Shown here: positions 19,966 to 34,900 of the stretch, piece by piece
How the letters are laid out: each line of letters starts with the position of its first letter
How positions within the stretch are numbered: position 1 is the first letter of the stretch
NCBI GenBank assembly: GCA_013400115.1
Contig: VXBP01004622.1
Coordinates: 372,001 to 436,000, forward strand
Length of the DNA: 64,000 bases
DNA from: Rhinopomastus cyanomelas
Lineage: Eukaryota; Chordata; Aves; Bucerotiformes; Rhinopomastidae
Reading direction: 5' to 3'
Made by a program: the position numbers and the translations under genes
The notes under the pieces: model-generated
Told to the model about the DNA's origin: nothing
What the model saw: the letters and a program-made list of their open reading frames with translations, nothing else
The model's database searches: none

Positions 19966-22900
19966 CTGAAAAAGGAAACAGTATTTAAGTAGTGATTTTC
20001 ATTATCTCACCTTTGCCTTTATTAGTATGGAACATGTCAAACTCCCCCCTTTTTATATAAAGATACTGATCATATATGAGTATCTCAGATTAGTCTCTAA
20101 AGAGGCACATGCAGGCACAAGTTTTGGTTGAGCTGCAGGTCTGACTGGGAACTGGAACCACTACCCAAAGGACAGAGCACACATGGAACAATGAAATATC
20201 CTTAGGCACAAAGAAGAGGAGGGTGCAGTGCAGGACACACATTGTGGAACAATGTACTCATTGTTACTATGAGAAACATGAATTCAGCAAGAACGCTGTT
20301 ACATACCCCTACTACCTACTTAGAATACTTAGGTTATAAATCCTTCTACTGAACTGGTTTTTAGAAGCTAATGAGGACAAAAATGAGCACTCAGCTCTGG
20401 GTAAAAGCTAACAGATTACACTGAAGCAGTAAATGAATCATTGCTACTCACACCCTTATTACCTGTGGTTCAATACATTTATTGGCTCAACAACAAACAG
20501 AAGGAGAAGTCCTTAATGATTAGGAGGAGATGCCAGCACAACAGAGTCACAGCCAATCATTCAAACCACAAGCAGCATGACCCACATAGCAAGAGGACAA
20601 TACACTGTACACTGTGACAATGCAGCAGTCTTTCCTCTCCCTACTGTACTGGATAGGAACAGTTTCTCACACAACCCACACTTGCCCTGCTTTTCCACTG
20701 ACCTCATCCAGCTGCCTCTTGGTCTCTTCCTCCATCCTGCGAATGTCTTCCATAGTCAGATCAACCCACTTATCAAGCCAGCAAAAGAGCTGCCGATGGA
20801 AGTTTGTGAAGAGACGCTTTTCTTGCTGCAAAAGGAGGAGGAATAAAGCATACAAGTGAGTTTACTCATGCGGCAATTAACACAGATCTAACCAGATCAT
20901 AACAATGTTCAGAGACGTGTACACTGAGGAACCAGCTCCCTCGCCCACCTTTCTATGTAGCTGCCACAAAAATTGAGCTAGCTAATTTTTATTCTAGCAG
21001 AATATATAGAATCCCTCGAGAAATGCTGGGTTGTTGGGTTTTCTTTCCAAGCTTAGACAGCAGCCCGCACAGTGCATTGAAAGAATTAGTGAATGCTTTA
21101 GTAATTTCCTTTGATTTGACAGCATTGTTCTGACTGAATAAAGTGCTCCACTTTGGGTTTACTTACAGCACAATAGTTGGCTTCAAGGTGCAGAAAAAAA
21201 AAAAGAGAAATTGAAGTATTTTTAAAACAATCCTCGCAAAAAACTGGAGGTTAGCAAGCGTAAAGGCTTGGCATGGGCCTCTCTTGCTTTTTCCTTTTAC
21301 AGTGACCTAAAAAAAGCCTCAACTTGTTTTCCACAGCTGAAAACCTTTCAGCAAATGTAACTAATGTGCACCAGCTACTTTAGGTTAGGAGCAACTCACT
21401 TCTGTTTTACAGGAGATAAGCTAGACAAAATCATTACATTAGGCAGGGGTATACAAGGCCTCTTGGGAAGTTCTCATTAAGGAAGGACAAGTCAGTCGTA
21501 CCAATTATGGTTTCACATCTGATAACTTGCTCTCATCAAAAGCAGCTCAACTACTTTGACACAAACATGTATCTGAAGAGAGACTCAAAGAGAAAGGCTT
21601 GTCACTGCTTTGTTCACGGCTTTTGTTACAGATACTTGAAATCCTGCAGCTGCACAGTCATTTCCCCTTAAGAGTCCCCTTTAGATTATATCACTAGAGA
21701 AATACTTGTGCAGAAGCAGCACTGTAATTTATCAATATTAACGTCTGAGAAGCCTCCATGATCTGAAGCCACAGGCATTTTATCAGTATGGCACAGCCTG
21801 GAAAAGGGCAAGTACTGATTCCCAGATCTAGCATCCTGCTGCAGTTCATGGGTTACGAACTCTGCTACGGAAAATGCTCTTTTCAGGATACCAATTACTC
21901 ATGTTTTAGGTTAATGAAGTTTCCACCATCTGCTTGTTTTTTAACATAGGTTTTTCAAGCTGCAGACTAGGAGAGGAAAACACGACCAGAGCTCTAGGAC
22001 TTGCCAGAAAGATCCTCAGCTGATTAGGATCAGGTAATTGAAGCTGCAGCTATCTCCCCAGAAAAACATATCTTGCCCCTGACCAAAATAACCTCAGTAC
22101 ACACATACATCTTGTCATCATTCATAAATCAATTACCAAATGACCACAATTCTCAGGCTGAGCTATAAAACAACAAAAACCATCCAGTTTACCTTCATAT
22201 ACTAGAGTGAAAACAGCCAATTCACAGAACAATCAGCCAACTCTGCCCTTGGATTAGCAGCAAACTGAATTAAACTTTAAGGACTACAGTACAGTAGGCA
22301 GAGGCCTTGTCTGTACTGCCTGAGGTCACATGGCTGGGTTTCACATTAGTATCTCCAGGCAGGATACACTATTAGAAGAAGCTGAAGTGCTAAAGCAGAT
22401 GGGAGATGAAACGTATCTGTTTCCACATCCCTCCTCCTCAGAGAGCTCACTTACCTTCTGTATAAAGTTCTCAACTTTGTTTTGCAGACCCCACCACTTG
22501 AACTTGACCGTTACCAGCTTGTAAGCACACATGTACGGACAATCTGTTTGCTTCCCCAGCTCCTTCTGCAACGACACAAAGACATTGACATCAGGACTCA
22601 GGCGAATGTCTTCAGAAAAGCAGCTCCTTCAGTCATAACTATGAAAGAATCACTCACAATCATTTCCATCTTCACACCTCACCTACACCCGTCAACAAGT
22701 TTTGTCACATCTTTGTTCACCCCTTTTCCAGGGTATTTAAGAGCATTACAATAATAAACCCCAGCTTCCTCCACAGGTGGCCTTCCCTCCATTTTGAGAG
22801 CAGACCATCCCTTCCTCTTCTCCGTTTCTCATTTTTAGTTCCATTACACGTATGGGCTTTCAGTATCTACGCTCTTATGCCCATGGTTATTTCTGTTTCC

Positions 22901-25900
22901 ATAACACACTATGTACCCTATCTGAAACATTTTGGAACCAGACTATATCATCCAAGTCATCCACACAATTACCAAGCGTTGAAGAAAACTCCACAAGGTT
23001 TGTAAGGTGGACCCTCCTTCCTTTTACAGGAGCCATATCCACTCTTTCCAAGTGAATCACATCAAAGTTAGCTTCTACTAAGTTGGCCTCCCAGAAATCA
23101 GACCTGCACACCAATAGCTCCCCAGATCCTATCCAAGGTCTCTTTTAAAGACTGGTATCACATTTGCAATTCCACGCTCTCCAGATTCCAAAGATTTAAG
23201 TGAAAGGTTAAACACTGCTGCTCCTAACTCACTTATTTCATCTTTGAGTATCTTAGGTGAACCCTTGGGTTGAACACCAGACAGCTCCGGCAATTTCTTG
23301 CACTCATTTTGTCTATTTGCACCAAACTCTTACATGTCATTTAACTTCACAACAGATCTCCAGTTGAGTTCTGTGTTTCCTTCTACAGGAGTGAATCCAA
23401 TGTTTTACACATACATCTTTGGCTCCAAGCCCCAGTGTCTATATTTCAGTCATGCAAGCTGATCGAGTTCCCCAGTTCCTGAACTCATGAAATGTATACC
23501 TTCCAGTTGGGACCCAGAGGTCCACGTCCAGTCTTGACAGATTTAAATTTTGCTGGATCCTCTTCTGCCTTGTAATCCTATTGGACAGACACACAAGATT
23601 ATACACACATTATCCTACTGTTACCCACCTGCTTGTTGTCACAAAGGGTTTATTTTTCTGATAAGCAAACTAACCTCTAACTGCCTTCTCAGGAGCTACT
23701 GCTTTCAGAATTCAACAGGCACTCTTAAACATATTTCTCCCCGCTGTGCTGTGTCCTGGACCTATGTAAAGTGGTAAGAAGCCAGTATGACCTCTGTAAG
23801 GACTCCTTTGGGTTAGATTATCACAAGATCTGTAAACCGTCAGGGTAGGTTTCCTGTAAGCACTCGTTCTTTGGAGCTAAACACTGACTGCAGAAAATAG
23901 CTCTACTCTCTGGAGCTGTGGGATTTCACAGTGCCATAGCAGTAAGATGCTCACACACTGCACACTAGAAGGTAAGTACAATCAAATTGGCAGCATCAGC
24001 AAAAAGAAGGAGGTATTGATTATATTGCCTATTGTACAGGAAACAATTTGCAGCATTCCCCTCTTGCATACTGGATTAAGTATTTACTCTGACTCCCAAT
24101 TCAATTAAAATGAAAACAAACTCAAACCACAACCAGTTTAGTGCCAAAAGTGACCTGTTAGTTGCACCCACTCCAGGTGAATTTCCTTGCTCTCCAAAAG
24201 CATTTAATTCAGAATAGTTTGTGTTTGCAGGTACAGCTCAGTACCCACCTAACCTAGCAGAATCAGATGCTGCTCATGTTCCACTGATACATCTTCAATG
24301 GAAAGAAAAGCTAGAAAAAGTATTAGTTCTGCTTCTAACACTCAAGGCCAAGTTTGAGAACAGGTAAATTAGCTGTATTTGAATGGTATCAGAAATACTA
24401 AGTGGAGAAACCCAAACGACATTTCATTTTCATACAGTTGGGTTTTTCCAGTGCAGTACAGAAAGATCTTAGTTTCTTACAGTAGCTATGGTGATTCTTA
24501 GACCAAAGCAGTAGCTCCATGACTTCAAGATACACTTGTGAAGTCATGGATCCACTTGCAAACAATTGTGTACGGAAAGGGCACTGCCATTTCTTGCTGT
24601 TCAAGCATTACAAACAGCTGTGGGGCTGTGGAACCACAAACATACACTGTTATATCCACTGTAAGGCTAAGGAAACATCTTCCACACAGTACTGGCATAG
24701 ATTTGGGAACTTTTCCTCCTTTTTCCATCCTCTTGTTTGTCCTGTTATCTGTGACCAACCCTGGAAACACAGCTTGTACATTACCCCTCCTTTAACACAA
24801 GGCCTCCCGCACCAGGGAGCTCTCACCCACCCACCATACCTTGGGAAGCACTTGACTCCGATCAGCAATGTCAATATAAATAGCTTCTACGTTCTTCCAT
24901 ACATCTGGCTCCAGTTTATGAACCTGCAGTGAAAGTACAGGACTGATGCAACACTCCCATTCTAAGATCACAAATAAATGGAGATACAGACGCTCAGTGT
25001 TGTCCTTCTATGTAGAAAAAGGACACCATGGTTAACACACAACACACAATCTTCTAAAGCAGCCAAGGTGCTCACACTGAGAGTTCAGGGGACAATTGTA
25101 TTCAGCATAGATGAGAAACCCACAGGAGGGAGTCTCAGCCTTGCTAATGTGATAAGCATTTCCATTTGAGGAGTGTGATGAATAGACAATTCCACACAGC
25201 AGTTCTCTAAACCAGCACAGACAGCAGCACTGTGACATTAAAGAGAAGGATAAAATACATGAGACAAGTACTTACATTCTCTTGTGTTCCAAGATCTGAT
25301 TTATGCCAGGTTTCAATTTTGATCAAGAAGTCATCCTTCATATACTCATTCTGTCATCAAAATAAAGCTTTGTGTTATTCTTTGGGTATACAGCTCATCA
25401 CCTTATTAGCCAGATAAACATTAAGAAAGTAACTCAAAGAATTACAACTTAATTGGCATTTAACTCGGGGAATGTTAGAATTATCTGTAAGCACATCACT
25501 GCTTTTAGCAAAACTGATTGCTAAGTAAGTAAAATCAAATAAACCACAAGTGGTTCACTCAAAAACCCCATAATTTCCATTGCTTTAGTGAAATGTCTGC
25601 AGTTTCTAAATGACTTATTCTTTAAAGGGCACTTTATTTAGAGTTTAGAAGGGGTAACAGATTAACTAAGCGGAGAACTGTCTTTTCAAAGGGATTATCA
25701 TCCAGCACTGAGTACACATTTGGATGCAACTCTTCAGATGAACAACAGTGTTAAGCTCATATCTTGAGAGCTTTAGACACTGGAAATAGAAGGGACAAGA
25801 AGCAGTTTTGCCAAGTAAGCAAAACAATTTCCATTTCTCATTATTACCATGATTAGAAAAAGACTTCCAAAGGTAACCTTATCCTCCCTCAAGGAGTAGG

Positions 25901-28900
25901 AACAAAAACACATGTAAGTGAAACACTCTCCATGTCAAAGGAAATGACAAATTCAAAGGCAGATTTCTCAAAGGGCCATGATGGTACCAGTTAACTTTCT
26001 TTTAATCAGTTTATGTAAGTAATGGTACATTCCCACTTGTACCGCTGAGCGTGGCTGCAGCAAGGAAAGATCTCTGTCCCTAAGCATTTGTGGATATGCC
26101 ACAGTGGGTAAGGGAGTTTAACGTACATGATCTTACAATGACAAAAGTTAAAGTGCTTTTAGCTCAGGTTAATAGTTTCCTTTTCCCAGAATGCTTCATT
26201 TCAGACATGCTTCCAGAGATCATCAGTAAAAGCAATACTTACTGTAATAACTGGTCCAAGAAATCAACACATGAAAAGAAAGAAATACAGTACTTTAGTG
26301 AAAAAAGAATATACAGCCACCAGCACCCTCCTCCCACTATCAGCCAAACACGGACAACTTCAGCTTCCTGGGGGCTGCTGAAAGGACTGAGAAAAAAACC
26401 CCAGAAGTCAATAGAAACCATCTAACTTCAGCCCCTTCTCCTCTGGAAATTCTCAGGCTTGGAGAAACCCAGAGGAGCAGCAATTAATTATGCACTGCCA
26501 CTTCTGCTCTCTGGACTCCAGCCAGCTGGATGAGAAGATGGAATAAGTATGTTCAGCTGACGGCATTTTACCAATCCTTTCTCAGCTTGCAGATAAGAAA
26601 CCTCTCCATAGTTCTGAAGCAAACACAAGCTGGATTTCAGGCCAGTGCAGACCTCGTCACTCCTGCACGCAGTAACCAGACCCTCTGCATCTCTACTGCT
26701 CATGGTAACTAAACTCCCCGGATAGTAAGGCTCAATTATTCAACACAGAAAAGCAATTCAAGATCCTGTAACAGTCAGCATCTGTTCTACCTGAGCCATC
26801 AGGCTGTTAGTAAGTCTTCCCAAGAATAAGGATGTCTGAAGGTAGAGCTGAACTTCGCTGGTTTGCTCTGAAGTTTAGACTTCAGAGCTTTATTAAGAAG
26901 CAATTTTGTGTTGAAGGTACTACTACATCTTTTGAGTTTCCAACTCAACATCCTACAGACAGCCAGTCCCATCCCCTATCAGTATCCCACACAGCCAGCT
27001 ACATTAATTGCCTACTGCTGGGTCTTGGACTGTTCTAACCATTTGAAAATTGCTTTTTACAGCAATTTACAGAAGACTAATTACTTAGACTGACATGTTC
27101 GGGTGGAGGGAGAGAACAAGCAAGCAGAGCCGAGGCTAATTTTTCAAAGACTGAACTTCATCTCACAGAACATTTTGTTATTTCTGCAAGAAGGAGGGGT
27201 TTTTTCCAGCTAGTCCAAATAAAAACACTAAATAAACCAGCAATAATTATAAACCAGCCGTCCCACCTTCCCATGACTATGTGCTGTGACCATGCAGCTG
27301 CCCTAAAGCATATTCCTTCCCCTTCCTAATTTTGTCTCTGTGGGGAAGACTCCTCATTTGCAAAGTAAACAAATTAATCCCTTTAGAAAAGTCCACTAAA
27401 ACGTAGATGCTCAGCATGCAACAAATTAGGGGCTGCACTCAAGGAGTTACAGCAGCAACTCCTACACATTTCAGCTGCAGCTATAACTTCTCGGTTTCTT
27501 GACACTTGGCCGTGGGCCACGCTGACACTCAGAAGAGTGGAACACACATCAAACTGCTTTTCTAAAAACATTTAAGCAACATTAATATTTAAGTCAGACT
27601 GCAGAAACGAACCAAGAACACTGTTCTCCTTGGCACCAGCCCACAGCTACAACTACCAGGCAATCCGCACTTCATTTCTGCTGTAGAAGTTGTAAATGCA
27701 TACAAGGACAATCTCAGTCACAGTTCATGCTCTCCAAGGAGGAAATGAGGCTTCCATTCGAAGTCCACAAAACCAACACATTACAGCACAAGCAAGTGTG
27801 TAGAATTGCAGAAGGTTACAAGCAAGGCACTGAAATCCCCTCAATCTGCAGATAATAGTATACAATATGCATTTTAAAGTAATCATAGGATCATAGGATG
27901 TTAGGGTGTTTGAACTTTTCAGAGGAAGCAGAGGGAAATGTAACAAGGATGACGCTGCATAATTCAAAAAAGTATCATGAGGCATAACAAACTAAAACTA
28001 CTGCTTTGTTCAAATGTCAAAGGCTCTGTGTAACACAGCTGATGCACAAGCAAGCAGTGCTCCAGAGAGCAGCACGCTAATACCACACTGTTTTGGGAGA
28101 CACAGGCTAAAGGACCACTAACTGCTACAGAGCCAAACAAGGTTTAGTCCTTAAGCGTCCCTGGCTCTTAGATGTCAAGCTCCAGTCAGTGAACTGAGAG
28201 CCATGCCACTTGCTGCAAGCCAGCGTGGCATTTTACACTGCACAAAGATTCACAGGAGGCCATCCAAGTCCTCTCATCTAAGACCAAAATATCCAAGTGC
28301 ATCTCAAAATGATAATGCACAAGGCAGCCTACACCACATACATGGGCTCTTCCCTCCTGCCCAATGCGAACAAGTGAAGGTTTCAACAACTTTTCTGAGC
28401 TTTTCTTGATTCATGTCAGGCTGGCAGATTCTCTAAACAGATTTGTCAGCCTCCGCATAAAAACTGCCTTCTGCTCCAACCCCCACAACAAAGCACTTTC
28501 CATCTCATACTATTTTGGAGTTTAGAACAGTTGAGGATATTTTTTTTGTTGTTATGTTATCATTTCTAGCACAACAAAATCTGAAATTTCTTCAACTGTG
28601 TTGGAAAGTCTTGTAGTTGATTTTAGTATCACAGTTTTTTCCACAGAATAAGAATAATTTTGGCAGCATGCAGCTGAAGAACAGGCAACTAGGAGTGACA
28701 AAAAAAGCTTAACTCCACACCTTTGTTTCAGAAAGTGGTGGTGAAGACGAGGGTATCACAGACCAATTAGGAATTGGAAGGGACCTCAAAAGATTATCTA
28801 CTCCAATCCCCCTGCCACAGCAGGATCACCTAGATCCAGCTGCACAGGAACATATCCAAGCAAGTTTTAAACGTCTCCAGAGTAGGAAAATCCACAACCT

Positions 28901-31900
28901 CCCTGGGCAGCCCCTTCCAGTGCTCCGTCACCCTCACTGTGAAGAAGTTCCTTCTCATATGTATGTGGAACCTCCTGTGTTCCAGCTGACACCCATTGCC
29001 CCTTATGCTATCATTGGATGACACTGACAATAGCCTGGCTCCATCCTCCTGACACCTACCTTCATACAGCTAGGCATCACAGCTAACAAAACCTACTGGA
29101 GTCAACTAGATCTGTTTCTACAATCAGTATAATTGTTTGAGTTTAAATCAGGTCAGTGTTTGTCACATGGAAATAAAGCAGAAATCTACTTACTAAGTAG
29201 ATGTGCAGTATGAAAACGGCATAAAAATGATAAAGTCAGGTTGTAAGTAACTTTGTTTCAGCATCTTGAATTATTTGGCCATTAAGAACTTCTGCAGCTG
29301 ATGACAACAGTACCTGAATTTTGTATTTGAAATACACATTCCACAAGGCTGCCGCATGGATTTTCACTTAGTGAAATGAACTACCCGTCTACAAAGCTTT
29401 TTCCTTCTTTCAAAACAACTCCTCCTGAATTCTCTTACATAAATTCCTGAAAAAGTAAGATTTTCTATATTGAGATTCAAGAACATTTGGAATTTTTAAG
29501 TTTACAGTAGCCATAGCAACTCTGCTGCCACCAAATACCAGAAAACATTTCCTAAGCAAAGACATAAACACAAAATGTAGCCAAAAATACTACAAAAGTT
29601 TGGAGGCAAAGTCAAATTTGCAGTTCCTACAGCAAAGACAACTGAAAAATAGTTGTAGAGGTTATCAGTTCCGGCTGATAACTTCAGCGAGTAAACAAGA
29701 CACTAAATGCTACTGTGGAAAAGGAGTTTGACATTATTTCACTACTTTGCACAGCTTCCTGAGCCTCACCCCAGGCTCTGCAGAGGGATTCACTTCATGC
29801 TTGTTGTATATTTGGACATCTATGTCAAGCCCTCATCCCTCTCTGCTTAACCCTACTGAACCCAGACCCAGCAACCGAGCAAATACCAACTGCCTGCTCC
29901 TATCAAACCGCACACTAAGCACCAGGCATCCCAGAAGTTCGCTGTTCCCCTCTTGCATCTTCCACTGTTTGTCCCACTAGGCTATGCTGCACTGAGAACA
30001 TAAATATCCATCTTTCAGATACTTATTTTACTACTGTTACACATCTCTTCCTTTAGTAGGACTAATACTAGTTTCTTGCTATGCTTTTTTCCACTGTTAT
30101 TCATCAGAAGCACATCAGACAAGGGTGTTTTAACTCTGCAGAGCTTTATTTTGCCTTTCTTGACCACAGAAAGGGTTTAAGAGAACAGGAATCCAAAATG
30201 TAATCGCTGAAACAGCTTCCCTACTGGTTGACCACTTCCTACTCTCCCCTGTACCTCCAAAAAGCCAACAGTCCATTGTCTTTCCTCATGCACTCACCAG
30301 TTCTGCAGTAGGGATAGGCATTCCATGCTTTTTCATGGATATTCAGAGCTCCTTCAGGGGCCAGCATTCTCACAAATGTTGGCACTTTGCTGCAGAATTT
30401 GGAAATAGGAAGAAAGGCATCGATAAGAACTACATGTAACTGAGACAGGCAGAGCATCACCTGAAATGCAGACACTAGACACTTCCGCATGTACACACTG
30501 GCGGAACTGGTGGGGTTCTCATCACATGCAGTACAATCATTTCCACAGATCACTGAACTGGACAGGTTAATCCAAACCTTCTTCACATAATGAAAGAAAA
30601 CAACCACCTTGAACTCTAAAATAAAAGAAAGAATTTTAAAAAAGAAGGCAGTTAAACTCTTCTGGGAATTTCACATACCTCTGTAAGTGGTAGATCTTGT
30701 GTGTGTACTGCCCACGCTCTCCATCTCTTTCGTAGGGTTCGTTGACCAGGACTTCCACTCCTTCACCTCCACCAGTTTCATTCTTACTGGCTTCTGCCAC
30801 AGAATACAGCTGTCCCACTTGATACTGAAGAAGTTAAAAGACACATTATTGTGATAGCTATAATTTTGCAGAAGTAATGACTTCACCAGAAAAAGTGAAG
30901 AATAAATTTATTATCTGGGGAGAAGGCAGAGAAAAGGACATCCACTTCTGCGTCCAGATAAGCAGCTCATTTAGTTTCATTTTGATACAGAAAAGTTGAG
31001 CGGTAGTTAGGACGAAAGCACTGATGATAGGTTACCTTTAACCCTTACATCTCAAGCTCCAAGCCAACACAAATTCAGGAGAAATTAAAATGAAGGGAGC
31101 ACCAGGGCAACATCTCCAGAAAATGAAGATGACCTCAGGCGCACTGCAGAGCAAACCCCCTTGTTTTCTGCTCTTTTTGGCGCACGGGTGTCTCAATTGT
31201 TCAGCTCCAATGGAGAATAACGCACTGCCAGTCCTGAATTAACAAGCACACAGTACTACATCCCAGAGAGTCCTAAAGAACTTCACATGAAGCTTTTTTA
31301 CAGAACAAGGGGTGCGAGACAATGGAGTGAAGAACTGCTGAAGTGAAATAGAAAATGAAGGACACTTGCACCACCTGATTTAAGTGCTCTGAGACACATA
31401 GTTGTTAGATGTGAGGAGCTGAGAAGCCCATGGAAGTCAAAGATGAATATTCACCAAGAGCAGCTCAAAACAACTCAATAAGCAGCTTGAAGTACAAACG
31501 GTATTTGCACCAGTCAGCTTTCCAACAAAATGCTGCTACTTCTTAAGGCTGAACATAGTGGAATTACCCCTCCTGGCCTTTATGACAAGGCCCCCAAACA
31601 CACCAACATCAATAGTTTAGATGTACAAGGGTGGCAAGGCTCTGGAGTAGGTTACGCAGAGAGGTTGCAGATGGTTCCTCCCTGGAGATGTTTAAGGCCA
31701 GGCTGGATGACACTTTAGCCAGCTGGTCTAGTCAAGAGGCACTCTTGCTCATGGCAGGGAGGTTGGATTACAAGATCTCTGAGGTCTCTTCAACTTCAGC
31801 TATTCTATGATTCTGTGACCTCTCTTGCCAGACTTGGCATAAAGATCAGTTTGGGTCAGTTCTCTTCGGTGAACAGTCATTTCCCTTGTGAACCTACTTC

Positions 31901-34900
31901 AAACTCTGTTCCATCAGGTCTTCTACAATCAAGTTTTCTCTTCCTTCTTTACGCAACCCCAGATGATGTTTTACTTCCACATAACTAAATCCACTCTGAA
32001 AAACTTATCTAATGAAATAACAGAACTAACTAGTGTCCCAGGTGACCTGTTGTCACTGCTCCCTCTATTATTTTTGCTATTATCTTTGGTTTGAGTCAGG
32101 ATTTTCTTCTGTATCACACTTCCTCTTAGCCACGAGCTTAAACCACTGAGAGGGAGAGCAAAGAATTTCAACATACTGTAAAATTCTTACTTTAAAGATA
32201 ATTTTTCAGTCTCTTACAGACACTCCTCTAGCAGTCTTATTTCTCAGAAATCACCCAAACTACTGGATATTATACAATCTCTTTCACAAGAACCATGACC
32301 AAATGCTTCACAGGCAAGGGCAGAGGAAAAAATCAAGCATATGAGCAAACGGGAAGATTCTTCTCTGCAGAAGAGCAAAGACTAATACAGTCTTGCCTCT
32401 GGTAGCTAAAAAAGGGGATATAGAGCTCAAAAGAAACATGATCAAATGAAGAAAATTCATGCAGGTCTCTAAGGCAAAGTTAGATGAGCAGACAGGGCTT
32501 GAAGAGGCTAAAGCACTAAGTCAAAAGAAAGTGTTCAAAGTTTTCAGAACTGAAAGGGAGCAAAACAGTGTCTGTTGCCAAAGGCAGTTGAGAGGAGCAG
32601 TCTGAAAAGATAGCCCACAAAGTGTTAGACATCAGAAGTGTAAGGACTAAAAAAAAAATAAGAGACACCCCAAACCTCCAAAATGTAACTACAAAGCAGT
32701 GGAAGGCTGTTTACACCTTCTTCCTGTCTCTGGCACAAGGCTGAGCACCAGAATAAGGAGGGGCACTTACCACTCCCTGCACCAGATCCCAGGCTGGGAA
32801 AGTGGTTGTAAGTGCTATGAGCTGACAACCCAGAAATACTTCTCTGGACTGGGACATCTTCAGCAATGAGAGAAGATTTCTATGGCAGTTAGATTTCATT
32901 GTCAGAGTGCCCACAATAAAAATAGTACGCAAGCTCTGTGATGTTTTGTACCATCTGTTGCTAACAAAGACCAGGAAAACCTATTCTTGTTGGAAGCATA
33001 GTAGATGGTAAGCCAAAATAATAAGGCAAGATGTTCTGGCTTCAGACAAGCTGAGGCAGGGCAGTAAGAATACCAGATCTTTTCTGAATAAATAGCAACA
33101 GCTCTGCTGGATCACTCTAGAAGGTACTGGCCCAGGTTACACAAGCACCCCTCAGCTGGTAGGCCAGTTCCTGCACTGTCACCAGCAGACTGGGTTTCAT
33201 CTGTGTTTTGGGTTGCAACACAACTCTCTGCCTTCTGACATTTCTTACACTGCACTGCTTTTCTTATGACTCCCTGCAGATGACCCATACAAAGCAGAAT
33301 ACTCACCTCCTTCCAGAACAGCAAAACATGGGAGTTGTGAAACCTTAGAAGCTAGTTGAGTTAGTAGAGGAAGAGCCACATGTACACTCATGAACACTTT
33401 ATAATAAGTTTGGCAACTACTGTATCAAAGGGGAGGGATGAAAAGCTTTGACGGCCTTTCAACAAGTCTCAGGACAAGTCTCCAGGGGCACAAAGTAATT
33501 CCTCTTAGTAACAGCCTCTCATTCACTCCTTCTCCCTTTTCAAATACTTGGGTCAAAGTTCAGATACTAAGACGATAAGCCCTTTGGTTAAGAATCTTCA
33601 TCATTTAATCTCCCCTGTTATTTCTGATCCTCTAATCACATTGATGAAAGAGGAAAAGGCCCAAATAAAACTGTCCCAATGAACAAATCCCACTGCATAT
33701 GCCTGTAACAGTTAACAGAAAAACCTGATTCTGGCTCTTTGAAGCCCAAAGTGCTAGTCAGACCAATCCTTGCCGATCTGAGAGCTCCAAGAAACCTTCT
33801 CTTCTGCAGGAAGTCATCCCTCTCGATCTGTGCCACAACACGTCTTACACAGCTGACAGCATGTAATTACATCACATATCTTTCAGAAGGCCTGATCTCA
33901 GCATTACCATCTTCAAGAACAGTTATTCTCCGGAAAGCAGCTTCAAACACAATTAACAAATAAGAGCCCTTTGTGTTTGGCAAGCTCCTTCCCATGTGAG
34001 AGGAAAAAAGAGGCAGCACAGAATGTGTACACACAGCTCTAATCCATACCAGCATTTCCAAATGGCAGCTGGCAAGACACCCACACATCACTCGAGTCCG
34101 TGTTCTCCAAGTTGGCACTGTGCAACGTGATGTTGGTCAGAGAACACTAGTGAAGGTTAGCAACTGAGACACAGCAAGGTTTTACTCCTTTTTGCTCCCT
34201 GCAGCAAGACAACATATGTAACAGCACAGGGGTGCAGTTCGCAGCCTGCACTTGAGCAGGACCATATTTTGGCAGAGGTTCCTAGCAAAAGACTGCTGCA
34301 GTCAAACTCCTACATGCCAGCCTTCAAGTTTTAGTCATCACCAGGACTTCTCTTCCACTGTTTTGTTTCCATCTTAGCAATCACTTGCCTAACTATTCAG
34401 CATGAATCTCTGTTCATTAAGTCACATCTCCCCAGTGCCTTCCTGATCACTAATTTTCTCTTGAATTCCTTCCAATTGGTTAAGTCAGGGGTGAGGGGGC
34501 TGAACACACAATCTCTAGCATATCACAGAATGCCACATCAGACCCCTTCAGCCCTATTACAATGCCTCAAACTCATAATTAATTTCATTCCATATCTTAC
34601 ATGTTGGCATCAGACTCTTGGCAACTACTTGCATGCAGAAGGTGTGAACTTATAAATCTTTCAAGCACAAATTCTCTGTATTAAAGTGAAAAATCCTCTG
34701 CTAGCCTGAGATGCTTAATGAGCAGCTACACTGTCAAAGAGCCACAAGAAGTCTCCAGAGTCCTATTTAAGAGCTTCATGCAAAAGGAAATTCTTGAAAG
34801 CAATGAAGTGTGAACAGCTGTTTTGTAGTCCAGACAGCAGCACAGTGACCAAGCGATGCACAGATGTGCCAGCATCTTTCCAAGCAGGAAGGCGGATGAA

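Larger units (their letters stand above)
26251..30297 (-). other. PITPNA intron 4, contains CR1 fragments
   Basis: A 4-kb intron upstream of the microexon. It holds a CR1 copy at about 28752-29067 and a possible tail at 27880-27912. The rest is unique. Confidence 0.75.

Noticed and set aside
24519..24932. 137-codon plus-strand frame overlapping PITPNA exon 7
   Set aside because: It is antisense to a securely identified exon and shows no family resemblance.
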